The position numbers were made by a program, and so were the translations under genes. From Wuchereria bancrofti (taxonomy: Eukaryota; Nematoda; Chromadorea; Rhabditida; Onchocercidae): DNA of 64,000 nt. The stretch spans positions 5,955,177 to 6,019,176 of the forward strand of contig SSBO01000012.1 of the NCBI GenBank assembly GCA_005281725.1. The letters run 5' to 3'. The notes below the pieces were generated by a model that saw nothing but the letters and a program-made list of their open reading frames with translations, was not told the DNA's origin and ran no database searches. Shown here in pieces: positions 50,301 to 64,000 of this stretch; the first letter of the stretch is position 1; each line of letters begins with the position of its first letter.

Positions 50301-53300
50301 TCGCCATATTGTAGCTCATTTTTCGTCGACATTCAAGATGAAATTTCCCCTATGATAATTTGTTCTCTATTCCGATGAACCAATAACGAAAGACTTTACT
50401 CTTTTTCACGTTGAATTTCTTTATTAATTCAAATCTAACTACTAAACCATTTCAACTGATGGAAAGATTGTTATAGGAACATTTACCTGGTCTTTGATCT
50501 AGGTAAATGGTACGTGTGGAATTGTAGGTTAGTGATATAGACTCGATGTTGCTCCAAGAGTTGAAGCAGAGACTGAAGAAAATACCGTGATCATTTAGGG
50601 TTGAGTGTTGCGGGGTATTTTCGAATGAGTTTGGATGGAAGCGACTTCATCGGTGTTAGGTCGAAATTTATTGTGCGCAAGCCTTCCTCCTACTGCACAA
50701 CGTAGGTAGAATGACAGCATTCCTGAAAGGCTTTAAAGAGCATCAAATAAGAAAATGAAGTCACTGTAGAGGGTATATGCTGGCTGGTGCTGACTACATA
50801 TTGAACATTTCAAAAATTTTACGGTTTTGTATGTTTTGGTTATTTCTGTAGGGTTTATAAATGAGTGGAGGATGATTTGTTACGAATTATCATGCTTTCA
50901 ATGCTTTTAAAAAATCATTCATTGTTCTTCCTAAATACACTTACTCATTCTGTTCATTTATTTTTTTGCAACTCCTGTTAAACGATTTTTCCAGGGATTC
51001 TAAATTTTTTGCTTCTAATTTGGATCTAAATAATTTGCGCTTTTTCAATTTGTAATAGAGCATTTTTCTGGAAGCCTTGCTTCAGAATTAATAATGAAGA
51101 AACTGCAAAACTGTATGTGGAAATAGACTGTATTGGATGTATTGGAAAGTAAGAAGATAACTTTAAAAATTAATGAAATCCAGGTGATGTACACTTAACA
51201 AAACTGACAAGAATTGATTTTCATCTAATTTCTGTCCTTTGTTTTGTTATGATCTTTACATTGTTTTCTATGTTAGAGTTGAGTTATTTTTGCGTGAAGG
51301 AATAAAAAAGTTCTAGGCAGAAAATTTTCGACGAATTGACACACGATACAAATTTTACAACGTTCTAGATTTCCTAACGAGCATTTCGGTAGAACTCTTA
51401 CGTCGTCTTTGTTTTGTGGTGACCATAATGTATGTAGTCCTGAACGATCGGTATTTAGATACTGTATTAGTTTCAACAGCCCATTTGCACGAAACTTTGT
51501 TTTGTCGGATTTACATTAAGTAAAGTACGATCACGCAGCTTATTTATCCATTTTATTATTCAGAGGTACTATAACGACCTTTTTATCTGTTTTTTTTTTT
51601 AGTTAGTTAGTTACTGATTGCTTTATTAGATAGGGATGTTCCCAAGTCTCTTTGTGATGGAGTCTGAGAAGGCAGTTAGCATGCGAATACAAAATCGATG
51701 ACATTTCCTTTATCTTACATAAAATGAGTATTGCAAGAAGGGAGAGAAGCAAAATGTCCTGAAATGTTAGCAGTTCAGGAAAGTGCTGCTAGTTGGGATT
51801 TACTTGTTGCTAAAAAAGTTTCAACTGAACATAATAAAATACAGTGAATTAGTGAAGCAAATCAGGATGCACTATATGATCGATGTATGGGTTGGTTATG
51901 CATTTGTTTTAACAAGCTCTTTCACATCTTCAGTTTACTGTTTTATATCATTAGCAGTTCTCGTGTTCTTTAATCATAGCTCATTGAATATCTAAATTGA
52001 GACTGGCATCGGAAGCTAGTAAAAGCTGCCTGGTGTCGCTCAGATTCGGTCAGTAGATGTCGTTTTTTTCCTTAGTCTTCCTCTACAGAGCATGTTCATC
52101 AATGTTCTCCCTACAACACTTCATCTTTTCGTAGTTATTCCAAACACATTTCTTAACTGATATACGTACATTTCTGGAAATTTTCTTTCATCAATACGGA
52201 ATTTGTCATTGTTCTGAATTCATCATATTTAGAAATAGAAAATAAGTTGCAGCTCATGGATGTTGATCGAACTCTCAATATATGTTAACTTTTAAAAATG
52301 AGTTAGGGTTTTAACTGTTGCCATACTGTATTAATAGGCTGCCATTTAATTCTAGATGCTCATAAACCACAAATATTTTATAAATCTCAAAATTACTGTA
52401 AGTGTTCAGTTGTTCGATGCAGTGGCGCCATGTTGATTCTGCTTTAGGTTTATTATGTTAAACTATTCTTAATTTACTCACTGTTGAAGCTTTTGATTTT
52501 TAGGATTATCTGATTTTTAGTCTGCAAAAATGCGGCAGTAGTATATTTAATCATTGAATAATTGCATTCAGATAGTTCTCCCTTTAGCTGTATTTTATTG
52601 AATACAAAAAAGTAATGCTTTTCACTGCACTTTCAAAATATTGTGTAAGCCCATCAACTCAAATACCTAACTTTTTGTAGCTAGTTAATGCTCATTGCTA
52701 TGTTTAGTTTTTCAGTTAAAAATACTTTAAGTAGATCTCTAATTAAAGATACACAGTGGCAATGGTTACCAGAAAGTGGTGGAGATAAATTAAGGTATAA
52801 ACTTTTCTTAACTGAAGCGTTTGTTGTAATAACGTTAATATTATGAGGAAGGGTGGAGATAAATCGTGCATTGTTTCCTGTAGTAAATGGCGTCGCTGCA
52901 GCAGTTAGTGCTCATTAATATTGTTTTTAAAGAATTTCGTTTTGCAAGAACTTATTTGGTTGGGGAGTGCTCACACTCATTATAATAAATGATTAAACTG
53001 TTGTTTAAACTGGCAGGAGGGAGAATTTATATGTTTTATTAATCCATAGAGATTTGATTTCACAATAAAGAATCTGGTGTAACTATCGATTGAAGAATCT
53101 GAAATTTGTGGGTCTTGGATAATTTCTGTAATTTGTGTTGGATGGAAATCGCAGATTCGATTTCCTAGTTTTGCTCTTGAAACATTGGCAGCATGTCTTT
53201 TTGTTCTGTCCTACCATTAATTATTGTAAGACAGAACAAATTATTAACGTTATTTATTGACGGCGTTTGCGTTTGATGTATGAACACTGTTTTTTGTATT

Positions 53301-53463
53301 CTTTTAATTTCCTTATTCTTAGGTATCTAGCGAAAGGACAAGAATCAGTATTTAGCGGAGGTCCTAGAAATTTGGGCGAAGCGTTAAATAGTCATCAACA
53401 CTCGAAAATTATTTGTTTAATTGCTTTGATTTTGATATGAAATGAAGTGTGGCAGTAGATGTG
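47378..53463. other. Intergenic region upstream of plexin
   Basis: About 6 kb without a supported gene. Two short direct repeats occur: ttcatgcactttcataaatt at about 48348 and 48537, and aaaagctcttcccaa at about 48559 and 48678. A gt-rich simple stretch lies around 48885-48935. Plexin promoter and 5' untranslated exons may be here but are not identifiable. Confidence 0.5.
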
Positions 53464-56400
53464 ATGCGCCATCAGTTATTGCAATACATTTTGCACCTTC
53501 CTTATCTGATACTGATTTTCCGCAAGCTGATTCGTCTCCCTTTCATACCGCTGATTCTCCAACTGTTAATCAACAGAATCGCTTTTGTAAGTGCCAGCCC
53601 ATCTTCAGAAGATGTTGTTGCCGAATTCATCAGCCCAAATGCCCACAGCGAAAATTTTCCGTTCGAAAAAATGGTTTGTTATACTGTTTTCGAGAATCAT
53701 CGCAGAGGTTATGCTTTAAGTGGGATATTCCATTTATCAGTTTATTTGTTGAGTTTAGGTTTTTGTGGGGGTTGATTCCATTAAAATTTACTAAGAATGC
53801 TTTAAATTGATAAATTATTGTAGCAAATGATAAAATAACTGTTTCTTGCCTTAACAAGTATAGGTATAAGGTTGTCATGGTTTGGAAAACAGGAATTTTT
53901 GAATTGATTTAAATATATATATATATATATATGTATGAGGTGGTACTTAACTGTGAAGCGATGTGTTTCGATTTCTGTAGTTAAGAAGGATGAGAAATGT
54001 GCGGTAACCTTCGATATCATAGAAATTAATTGTAACATCTTTGGTTAGATAACTTCTATTACATGATAATATGAAATGCAATTTTCACTTTTTAGTCATC
54101 CTTTACTTGGATTACATTTATTCCTTTGTAATTGACTTTTTTTGATCCAAATTAAAGTTTTTTTTAATGTTTGTCCATTTTCATTTTTGTACGATACCTC
54201 TTCATTGTATAAAGTTCGAACTAACGGCTAATATTGCCGTACTTAAAGAAACAAAATCATCAGTTGAGCACGACAAGCAACAAGTTCCTTTTAAATAGTA
54301 CTCTTTCGGTTGGAAATTATCGAAGCATCTAAAATTTTAGGTCATCGATCCATCTACAGGTCGTTTATATGTTGGTGGCGTGAACAGTCTCTACGACTTA
54401 AACCATCCAGATCTTAGTGTTAAAGTACACACTTCAACTGGCCCAGAAGAAGACTCTGTTGAATGTCCAAGTATATTTTCGTGTTTAATTTGCAGTACAT
54501 GTAGATCGGATAGTGAGAAGCACCACAACTTATCAACTGCGGAAATGATTTTTTAATTTAGATTTGCGAGAAATTTTGAAGAAATAATCTTACAGTCAAA
54601 ATAGTGATGCCGTGACACATATTTATGAAAGGTGTCTGATTTTCTGTTGTTAATTGTCCGCGTCCTATTTATGTAAAGTGTATGTGTATCATAGTAGTTG
54701 TTGGACTATAGACAGTGACTTGTTGTCATAACTGGAAACAGTATAGGATTTTTTAGTTCAGTTGTATTCACAGCTTTCTGTAGAAGTCCTTCTAGTGTAC
54801 TGGTGACTTATGAGAGTGTTGCATCTCACAAAAGTTATTGTTTAGATCAAATTTTTATTTAAAAGTGAATAGAAAGATTAAAATCAACACATTATGAATT
54901 GATATTCATGACAAAGTGGTATGTGGTAGCTGTTTTTAGATAAAGCTTCTTGTTTATCTTCAAATGTGCGCAGGAAAACAGAAAATTCTTATACAAAGGG
55001 TCTGGCTGTTTATGAAAGAAGTTCCAAATTAATCGAATGTACAAGCCTCTTCCAGGTCTTATATTTTTTTATTCTCAGTTGTACTTTTACTATTCTTACC
55101 GTAGTGATTACAATAAGAAATCATTCAATCCCCTAAGATCTTAATAAAATTTGGAAACATTTTCATGCTGTTAAAGAATTCCTTTTCTTTGTACATCACC
55201 TTAATAGGATTTTATGCTGCACTTCATTTTTTGAAAAGATTCTAGGGTCGGTGTCGATGGCGCAATTTATATAATATTGATCAAAAAGATGTAATCAAAG
55301 AATCGCAGCAACATGTTGTTGCGAATGATGAGAATTCATCAACTGTGATATTTGTCGGAACTTTCACGAGCCAAGATAACATACAGAGTTACTGTCTCGA
55401 CAGTTTTATCACGCAGATGTTTTTTTTTAGCACAGCACATTTTAAAACTACTAGTTCCAAAATGTTATCAGTTTTCGGAAATATTGTGTTAAAAAGTATG
55501 TTTATAGTTCTTTCAGTAACTTTAGGTGATGTTCTTTATGTGGCTTCAACTTTTGTGCAGAATGGCGGACCATTTCGTGATGACGTCCCGGCAGTTGCAT
55601 CCTTGTCACTTGATCAAAATCGTCTTTTTGATATTTCTGCGCAGGGAGTGGGCACTGGTACAGAAATCAAATTGGAGCGGAAGTTTCGAGGAACGTATAA
55701 GTTAGTTTTACCTTCGATGTCTATTGATGTTAGAATAACGTATCATGGTCAGTGTACTGTATTTCAGAATAGAGTATGTTGGTGGATTCCAAAGTGGTAA
55801 ATTTGCTTATTTTGTAACGCGACAACCGAAAGGGGATACAACACAAGGATCTTGGCCCTATATTTCCAAAATGGTCAGAGTCTGTACTAGTGATGCTCAT
55901 TTCTGGAGCTATACAGAAGTACCATTTGAGTGTGCGCACAGAAATGAGTTCTACAATCTTGTACAGGATGTATATTTATCGAAACCAGGATACGATTTGG
56001 CATTGTCTTTGGGTATAAGGTTCGATGCTTTAAAATTTTCCATCTTCTAGTTACTTCTGAAAGATAAATAACACGCATGTTATATGCAATGTAAGAACAT
56101 TAAAATGAATATTGTAATCTGATTCATCTTTTTTCATATTGCAGCATATCTTCTTTTCAGTGTTGAGGATGATGTTCTTTATGGGGTGTTTGTGAAAGGA
56201 TCTAGTCTGGAGGAAACGATACCTTCATCAAAAAGTGCGATTTGTGTATATTCAATGGCAATGGTGGAAAAAATTTTTTTGAGTAATATTGAACTGTGTT
56301 TCAGAGGTGAAACTAATAAGGTGAATAGTTTGGTTTTCTAATACCATAAACTACTTTTTTCTCGAGACTACGAACTAACGATGTAATGTCATCTGTAATA

Positions 56401-59400
56401 TTTCTAATTATAATTAATGAATATAACACATTCAGTTCGACTGAATCGTTCACTTCCAGAATCTGCCTTGGTTCAAGTCAACAGATCGCTGCATCAAAAC
56501 TAGGTATTTGGGACAAGAAGTATTGTGTGGCAAGGATGTGAATAGCCATATTGGGGGTGAAATTCCAGTTGAAGGAAGTGCAGCTTTAATTACACATGAT
56601 GCGCAATTTACTTCTATTGCAACGAACACAACACGTGCATATACCGTTGCATTTATTGGTACACACGATGGACGACTTTTTAAAGTAAATTTTAACAGTA
56701 ATACAACTATCGGCAAATTAAGTACAGTGTGATTTTAATGGTGTCGTGGTTGTATATCAGACTCGTCTTTATTTCTTTACTTTTTTTGAGTCACGACGCG
56801 AGTGTTAGCTTTTCATGTCAACCACTACATTGCAGTTCTTTTTTAACTTGTTTAAAAGTCTCCGTGAATCCGCGAACATAATGTTCGTTCATGATTGAAA
56901 CATTTTGGTTGCTCCTCTTTTCTTTACACAGTATAGCTAAGTCGATATCAAATTCCCTTCAATCAATAGCTGTGTTCTAATTTAATTATTTTAGACAGTA
57001 ATAGAGAATCGCAGTTCTGCTTTTGTGTATCGCTCGTTAGAAATTGGCGATGGTAAGCCAATACTTCAAGATCTGGAGCTCGATGCCACTGGCGATTATG
57101 TCTATGCGCTTACACCGAAGAAGGTTTGTTGGGACTGATGTGTTCAGAGATTCGTGGTTGTTTTTTGATTTTCTTTACTTAATCATGCAACATTTTTTGG
57201 ATTATTTCTTACATATTATTCAGTGCAGTAAACTTTAAGACATTTTGTTTGATTACGAGACTTTAGGTAGTCAAAGTCAGAGTTCGCCAGTGTGGAGGAG
57301 CTGGTGATTGTCGCAGCTGTCTGGCGCAGCGAGATCCATATTGTGGCTGGTGTGTTTTGAATAATGCATGTGTTCCAGAAAGTGAATGCACGAAGTCCAT
57401 ACCATCGACAGCACACGATTGGCTTACTTATCGAAATGGACGATGTCCTGCGTATGCTTTTCGGTTTTAAATGCAAGGAAACCACTGCAAACAACTTTCT
57501 TTTGTTCCCTTAATTGATTGGCAGGAGGAAATGTTCTTTCTTTTTGAGGGAACGCAAAGGTGCTATGTTTAAAGCTTATTTTAGCATAAGGAGCGTGGAG
57601 CCTGACAAAGTGCAAAGAACCAGTGCATCTTACTTGAACATCGAGCTTGAAAATCTGCCAAATTTAGGAGGACAGCTAACATGTGTTTTCAATTTCGGTA
57701 CTTTGGGGTCACTTTCAACACTTGCACAACCGAATGGTGGTTTGGACAGTCGCATCAGGTTAATGATTATTATATTATACAGATATTCTTGCTTTATATT
57801 TTTGTGGCATATGTTTTTATATGGTGACTTTTTAGGTGTCCAACTCCAAATGGTTTACCAGAAATTCCGTTGGATACACACAGTCTTACTATTCGGCTTG
57901 CAGTTTCTAACAGTATTGAAGGACCACCTCTGGCATACACGAATTTTACTTTTTATGACTGTTCTCGTTTTAAATTGTGCAGTGCGTGTGTTAGTAGTTC
58001 CTTTCCCTGTGACTGGTGTATAGAATCAAATCAGTGCGTTGCTGGCTCTACTACCGAAAATCGCTGTCGTTCTCAGCAGCTGATCAATGGAGTCGAGGTT
58101 ACATTCAAATTGGAGAGTTTCAGTGTATACAATAGATACACAACAGTAGGCGATTTATGTGGTTATCCATTTGTTAATTCCGAGCTTTTGAATGTTTGCA
58201 TTTTATGTAAGCAATTTTTTCTAGAGAAGTGGGCCATCAAGTCGCAAAGGACCATCACACTGTCCTCGTATTGTTGCGGCTGAAAGAGACTTTTTTGTTG
58301 CTTCTGGTAAAAACCACCAAATATCAGTAGTGGTCGAAAATGCAAGAAAATTTATGACAGACTTCAAATGTCAGTTCAAAATAGAACACAGTATGCATGA
58401 AAGATTAGCGAAGAAAAAAGACAATACCATCATGTTAGTTTGTTACTTTGGTTTGTTTCACATATCCTTGTAGGATTGAAATCTTTGGCTTCTGGCGAAT
58501 TTGGGTATCAATATGGTTTTCTCGTTACAAAAAGATTTTGTTTCCTTATTGTATGTTTTTTGTTGTTAATGTCTGCATTGTTTTTCAGCTGTGATGACAT
58601 GAAATTTGATTTTTATGGGCCGGGATCCGGAAATGGTACCGCCGTTGCAAATTTTTCGGTGATATGGTCCTCAGAGGGACGTCATGGAGGTTTTGCTTTA
58701 GACAACAATCAGGGTATAAGAATTGTGATGTACAAATGCGAATCACTTGCATTAAATTGTGGATTATGTCTGGTTCTTAGTGGTGAGAAATACGATTGTG
58801 GCTGGTGTCCAGCTGAGAAACAGTGCACAAGGGAAGAAAATTGCCCAGTTACATCAAAAACGGATTATTGGCTAGACAGGTACATTGCCATGCACAGATC
58901 ACTCAGTATAATGCTTGTTATGTATTCATATAATATATGATTCTGTTGTCATTTCGAGAAATGATTTGCTTCTCTATTTTATCAGATAATATTCTTTTCA
59001 GATCCCAACTTTGTCCGTATCCTGTAATCACTAATTTCAATCCTAAAAAAGGACCACTCGCTGGTGGTACAACAGTAAGTAATTTCTCTGAAATTTATTT
59101 AAACTCTCCAAGATTTTGAGTTGTTCATCAAGCTTAACGGATTAAGTAGATTTAATATATATTAAACGATGGGTGAAAATTGTTCTTGTTCAAAACATTA
59201 TAGCTAATTATTGATGGTGTAAATCTCGGTCATAGTTACAAAACTGTGGAGGAAGCAGTGACAGCAGCAAACGTACGCTGCGATGTTGATGAACTTTCTT
59301 ACATTACTGCATCACGAATTGTTTGTCGAACCCGGCAAAGTCCAACGCCGATACCGGCACGTTATCCTGTTGTTGTGAAATTGCGCGAGGAACACAGGTA

Positions 59401-62400
59401 TACTGCAATCTCGAATGATAGTTTCACCTATGTCGATCCTGTTATAAAGAATATGGAACCCACAAAAGGTAAAGTACTGCTTGTTTATATTATAACAGTA
59501 ACCTTTAGTAAGCTTATTAATGCCCCGTTTACGGTATATTTGCTTTATTTCTTAGCTATGTTCTAGAAGATAAAACTGCTACATGTTTTGAAGTAATGTA
59601 GACCAGCTTTGGACTGTTTCTCAATATCTGCTTGTAACATATCCCAGAAGGTCTATTATGTTTCATCTGGCATAAAGAACAAGTAAGTGAGTAAAGGATG
59701 CATTTAAATCTTTATCATTATATATCAGTAGTACACTGTAGGGCCTCGATTTGGTGGAACTAATATAACCATATGGGGTGAAAATCTTGACGCTGGTACC
59801 TCAGTGAATATTTTGCTGAATGGTGTTCAATGCACAGTACTGAATCGCACAAATGACAAGGTCGAATGCAGGACGGGCCCTTCAGAATCACTTGCTGATG
59901 GGTACCTGAAAATCAGTTTTGATAGTTTTTCACGGGAATATGATAATATTCGGTTCAGATATGAGTAAGTATTTTTCCGTGACATTCAGAATTTCCTTTT
60001 TGTTACAAACTTCTGCGAAGTTTGCTGAGATATAGTAAAAGGAAACCATCTAATTTCTCGTACTGAAATAAAGGAATCATTTAATTAGTGATAGAAAATT
60101 TCAGGGAAAACCCTACTTTCGCACAAGTCATACCTGAAAAGAGTATCGAATCAGGAGGAATAATAGTTGATGTGATGGGAACTGGGTTCAAATTGCTGCA
60201 GCGCCCACACATGGTTGTGAGAGATGATAAGAAAATAATGAAAGGACCACAGTGCAATATTGTACGCGATGACTTGATTTTCTGCAAAACACCAAGCCTA
60301 GAAATTCCTCATAACAGGTCTATAAATCTATTTGTGAAATTGATTAGCTTTACTTATTCATCAGTTGTTAACTAGAGGTTTAATCTGGTAACTGTACTAA
60401 TAAATAAACTTGATGTTGCATTCATCCTTTTCATTCATGGAATGATGCGTGAAATATCGTTTTCCTTTCTAGCTAGGAACAATTATAACCCCTACTCTGT
60501 GTAAAATATATTTAGGCGGAAGCATCCAACAGCTGATGAACCATTGCTATTAAATTATGGTTTTGAACTTGATGGCGTTCGTACAGAGTAAGCTTATCAC
60601 TCTTTCATTTAGTTGAAATGCATACCTGTTCTCGAAACAATAGCCTACAGCGCTTCTTCGGCAGCTCCACATTAACTGTTCTTTGCGAAGTATAGTAGCT
60701 GGTGCATCAAGTTACCCTATCCGTTCTTAGCATTTGAATTGGCTGGAAAAACTCGTTTTTGATAATCAGATTGACAATATATAAATAATACTTCATATTA
60801 GGTTTAATAGCTGCTCTATAAGTGCTAATTAATGGCTTTATTTTTTTAATAAATGCTAATATAAAGATTATCAACGTTTTATGTTTGCACATAGGGTTTA
60901 TTGTTTTCCAATACTAGTTCTAAAGTTAATTTATTTGAAAGATAAGCAAAAAATGAAGTTTTTGCAAATGGTATGGTAGAAACTTCTACACTATTATTCA
61001 TTGTTCTAGGGATATTTCTCAGCTTCGAATGCGTCACCTGGCTGTTTTTCCGGATCCTGTGGTCGAAAAATTCAGTGATGTGAGATTTTATCGATCAGGT
61101 GATTATCTGACAATAAATGGCAAATATCTGGATGCAGCTGCAAGGGAGCGGGATATACTGGTAACTGTAGGCGGTGAACCGTGTAATTTGACTGCTTTAG
61201 CAAATCGTGCTCTCACTTGTCAACCACCGCCTGAAAGACCCAATACGCAAAAATTCTCATATGATACAGATCCGGATGTTCTTGTGAAAATAGGTGGCAT
61301 AAGGTATGAGCGTTTTTAATTTGTTTCCTGTTAGTCATAATTGTTCGCGTGAAAAATGCTTATTTATTGTGGGTTTTAGTTATCGAGTGGGTCGTTTGTC
61401 GTACAACATGAAAGGAACCGGATTGTCACCACATGTGATGGGGGCTATATTAGTACCAACTGTTTGCATTGTTGCCGCCTTCTTTTTACTTTTAATTTTT
61501 TACAGGTAAATTTTCTGTGCTGTAAGTAAATTTGTGAAGGACAACAGCAGAAGTGCTGAATTAAGATTACATTTGTTTGTTATAGGAAACGCTAATTCAC
61601 GATAATTTCAGGCGTAAAAGCACTTCTCACATGCGTGAAATGAAGCATTTGAAGAACCAAATCGATCAGATTGAGATGAAAGTGGCTACTGAATGCAAAG
61701 AAGCATTTGCAGAATTGCAAACATCGATGAATGCAATGGCTGCTGTTTTGCCTCTTGGAACACCTTTCATACCATTTCTTTCTTATAAAGAATATACAGC
61801 TAGGGTAAGACTTTTCTTCGCTTGGGAAAATAAAGCCGAACATTGCGTTTGTTTTTCCATGCTTCATCGATTTTCGCTCAGAATTTTACTGTGGTCATTT
61901 TAGGTGTTGTTTCCGAATAATTATCATAACCATCCGGTGTTACGTGATTTGGAAGTTGACAGTCAACGCGCACATTCCATTGAAATGGGTCTTCGAGCAT
62001 TCAACAAACTTTTGATGAACAAACACTTCTTGCTTTCGTTTGTGCGCACAATGGAAAATAATAAGTATTTTCTGGGCAAAGATCGCGTGTCTGTTGGATC
62101 ACTCCTAATGGTTGTGTTGATGGTAATTTTAAATTATTGAAGACAATAGTTCACAGGTTTTGATTAAATATAAATTCACTTTTTCTCTTATAGGAAAAAA
62201 TGGAATATTGCACTGAAATTTTAAAGCAGTTATTAAAAGAGCTCATTGATCGGACAATGGAGAAAAGATTACAACCCAAGATTCTTTTTCGTCGTTCAGA
62301 AAGTATTGCAGAACGTATGTTAGCTGCATGGTACACCATTCTAATGTACAGATACCTCACGGTAAGCATGTTTAATGGTTCTGTGTGTTTACTGAATTTA

Positions 62401-63915
62401 AGGAGTGACTAATCCATCCATATTTATTTTACATCCTACTTTTGTATTCTTTATGTTTCAGTTTGCTTGTTCAGAACACTTACAAAACAATAAACTAACC
62501 AATTCAATAAAGTAAATGAATAATGATAATATAATCTTTCAGTGCTTATGAGATATTTATGAAAGACTACTTATATATATATATATATAAGTTAAAATAT
62601 TGCTCACTTATTACATCGCTTATCAGGCGGTTTAATTTTAATTCGACATTTCTCGTTCATCTCCTGTTATTGATTTATTTGTTCAAATAATTCCAATCAA
62701 GCAAACAATAAGCAGGATATTCGCGTAGCAGGCTCTTTATTTTATTTTATTGATGAAGAAGACCGTTAGTAAATCAAGAATAAATTTTAAGAAATGAGAC
62801 TTTTTTCAATTCCAATTTCTGTTTTTCGCAGGAATGTGCTGGTAGAAAACTTTATGAGTTGTACTGGGCAATGAAACAACAGATGGAAAAAGGTCCACAA
62901 GATGCACTGACCCTCGAAGCGCGATATTCTTTGTCGGAAGAGAAACTTCTGCGAGCATCTTTTGATTTCCGGAAATTGACTGTTTTTATTGCTGCGGACC
63001 ATCACTCTTCCGGTGCAATGGATTGCCCGGTCAGAGTGCTTGACTGTGATTCGATAACACAGGTACGGTTATTTTTGTAAATTGATTCAGCTGGAAGATA
63101 AATTGTGATTGATATTCTGTTTGATACTTTTTTACTTCTTTATCATAATACTTCTGATTAAAATAAACATAATGAAACCTCAATTCTACAGCATTCTACA
63201 ACCTGTATTTGCGAGTTGAGTTTTGTAATTGGTAGATAATTCTGATTTCCTAATTCTTGTACCGTCTTAGTCTGTAATTTTTCACTATTTTTGTAGTACT
63301 CAAGACCTAGCTTAGCTTGTTTCTATAAAAGAAGAATTTTTCAGGTGAAGGAAAAATGTCTGGACGCTAAGTATCGTACAACGGCGTTTTCTGATCGTCC
63401 TTTGGTGAATGATCTTGATTTGGAATTGCGATCTGCATCTCCAAGAATAATTCTTCAAGACATTGACAGTACTTCAAAAGTTGAACCCGGTGGTTGGAAA
63501 AAGATTAATACTCTTGCTCATTATAAAGTATTTTTTTTTAGTTTTTTTTGTTTTTTCAGAATTACAGAAGTTTTCTTCGAGCAATTCAAATCTTCGTCTT
63601 CTGCAACTTTTCAATGGAACTGTTCAAAGATATCCTCGGCAAATTTAAACTCATTGGTTATCTTAGCCTTGGGTTAAGCAGAGAGATGAAGTGTCACATT
63701 TTGGGAGTATGACCAAGATTAGAGATTAGAGGCTAGAGCAGGGCTGATATAAGATTTTCTTCAGGTTTCTGAGAATGCTACGTTAGCACTACTTCCACGC
63801 CAAGCATCTCTGTACAATCTTTCAATTTTGAGTGAACGTTCAACATTTTCGTTACCGAAGCAAAGTCCTACACTTACAAGACCGTTTGGAACAAACTCAA
63901 GCTCTCAGTGCAAAG
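53464..63915 (+). CDS. Plexin, semaphorin receptor (3' end outside window)
   Basis: Transmembrane axon-guidance receptor. Exons: 53464-53673, 54341-54480, 54974-55055, 55246-55387, 55526-55700, 55768-56019, 56161-56320, 56460-56684, 56995-57123, 57267-57451, 57525-57758, 57836-58097, 58225-58433, 58589-58879, 59002-59074, 59204-59468, 59742-59964, 60105-60317, 60516-60587, 61010-61303, 61380-61505, 61612-61804, 61904-62122, 62194-62361, 62832-63062, 63345-63527, 63765-63915. All phases join, giving about 1,702 residues with at least one exon to come. Order: signal sequence; sema domain to about 510; PSI1 (DPYCGWC); PSI2 (FPCDWC); PSI3 (YDCGWC); IPT repeats (FNPKKGPLAGGTT onward); TM about 1297-1319; juxtamembrane helix; split RasGAP-like domain (HPVLRDLEV, LLSFVRTMEN, FRRSESIAERML, QQMEKGP, ARYSLSEEKL) interrupted by the Rho-GTPase-binding region (VRVLDCDSITQVKEK). 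Class A-like; C. elegans has plx-1 and plx-2 and I cannot choose. Donors of exons 2, 4 and 13 were set by phase and family alignment. Confidence 0.94.
53908..53931. repeat. (AT)n microsatellite in plexin intron 1
   Basis: About eleven AT units between the first two plexin exons. Confidence 0.85.
62571..62590. repeat. (TA)n microsatellite in a plexin intron
   Basis: About ten TA units in the intron between 62361 and 62832. Confidence 0.85.
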
Positions 63916-64000
63916 GTTTGCTGTCAAGTTAGTGTTCATCTTATTTTTAAGAAGGGGCGAAACTCATTTTTGAATTGGTTAAATAATCGTAACTATTTCG
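63916..64000. other. Start of a plexin intron, window edge
   Basis: Follows a phase-1 donor (AAAG then gtttgc) after the last exon seen. The remaining C-terminal GAP segment should lie beyond the window. Confidence 0.6.

Noticed and set aside
53442..53810. 122-codon frame overlapping plexin exon 1
   Set aside because: It is in another frame. The alternative frame gives a hydrophobic leader followed by sequence that splices in phase into the sema domain.
1..64000. CRISPR arrays, bacterial operons or endosymbiont-derived inserts
   Set aside because: No regularly spaced repeats and no long intronless bacterial-type frames; all supported genes are intron-rich and animal in type.

Overview
This window looks like nuclear DNA of a nematode, most likely a filarial or other spirurid worm. 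The DNA is strongly AT-rich, there is no long open frame, and genes are cut into many short exons whose introns end in the TTTCAG/TTTTAG style of nematodes. The encoded proteins are metazoan: Prickle, a ZIP metal transporter and a plexin. The phylum-level call follows from the protein families and intron style; the filarial placement is inference. I assembled exons by hand from reading frames, GT/AG sites and phase continuity.

Layout: 1-16 kb is mostly featureless AT-rich DNA with one solo-LTR-like repeat (about 1.8-2.4 kb) and one copy of a 156-bp dispersed repeat. At 16.3-21.1 kb (+) lies a complete prickle gene (PET plus three LIM domains plus a CaaX C-terminus) in 11 exons. At 21.9-23.8 kb (+) lies a BTB-like gene with a cysteine-rich C-terminus, not assignable to a named family. 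At 25.4-29.6 kb (-), convergent with it, lies a ZIP (SLC39A8/A14-like) transporter whose N-terminus is uncertain and which contains a decayed duplicate of one of its own exons.

33.46-47.38 kb is a rearranged repeat block. It holds a near-perfect inverted repeat with arms of about 4.47 kb (34574-39043 and 39490-43958). Two copies of a 1,120-bp direct repeat (33460-34579 and 46258-47377) lie beside it, with LTR-like sequences at its centre. Single N characters sit at 33459 and 39489, so part of this architecture may be an assembly or amplification artefact. One breakpoint shows 6-bp microhomology.

47.4-53.4 kb is intergenic. 53.46 kb to the window end (+) is a plexin gene, 27 exons seen and the 3' end missing, encoding the sema, PSI, IPT, transmembrane, RasGAP and Rho-GTPase-binding regions. 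Prickle (planar polarity and neurite guidance) and plexin (semaphorin receptor) both act in axon and cell guidance in other animals, but nothing here shows that their proximity is functional.
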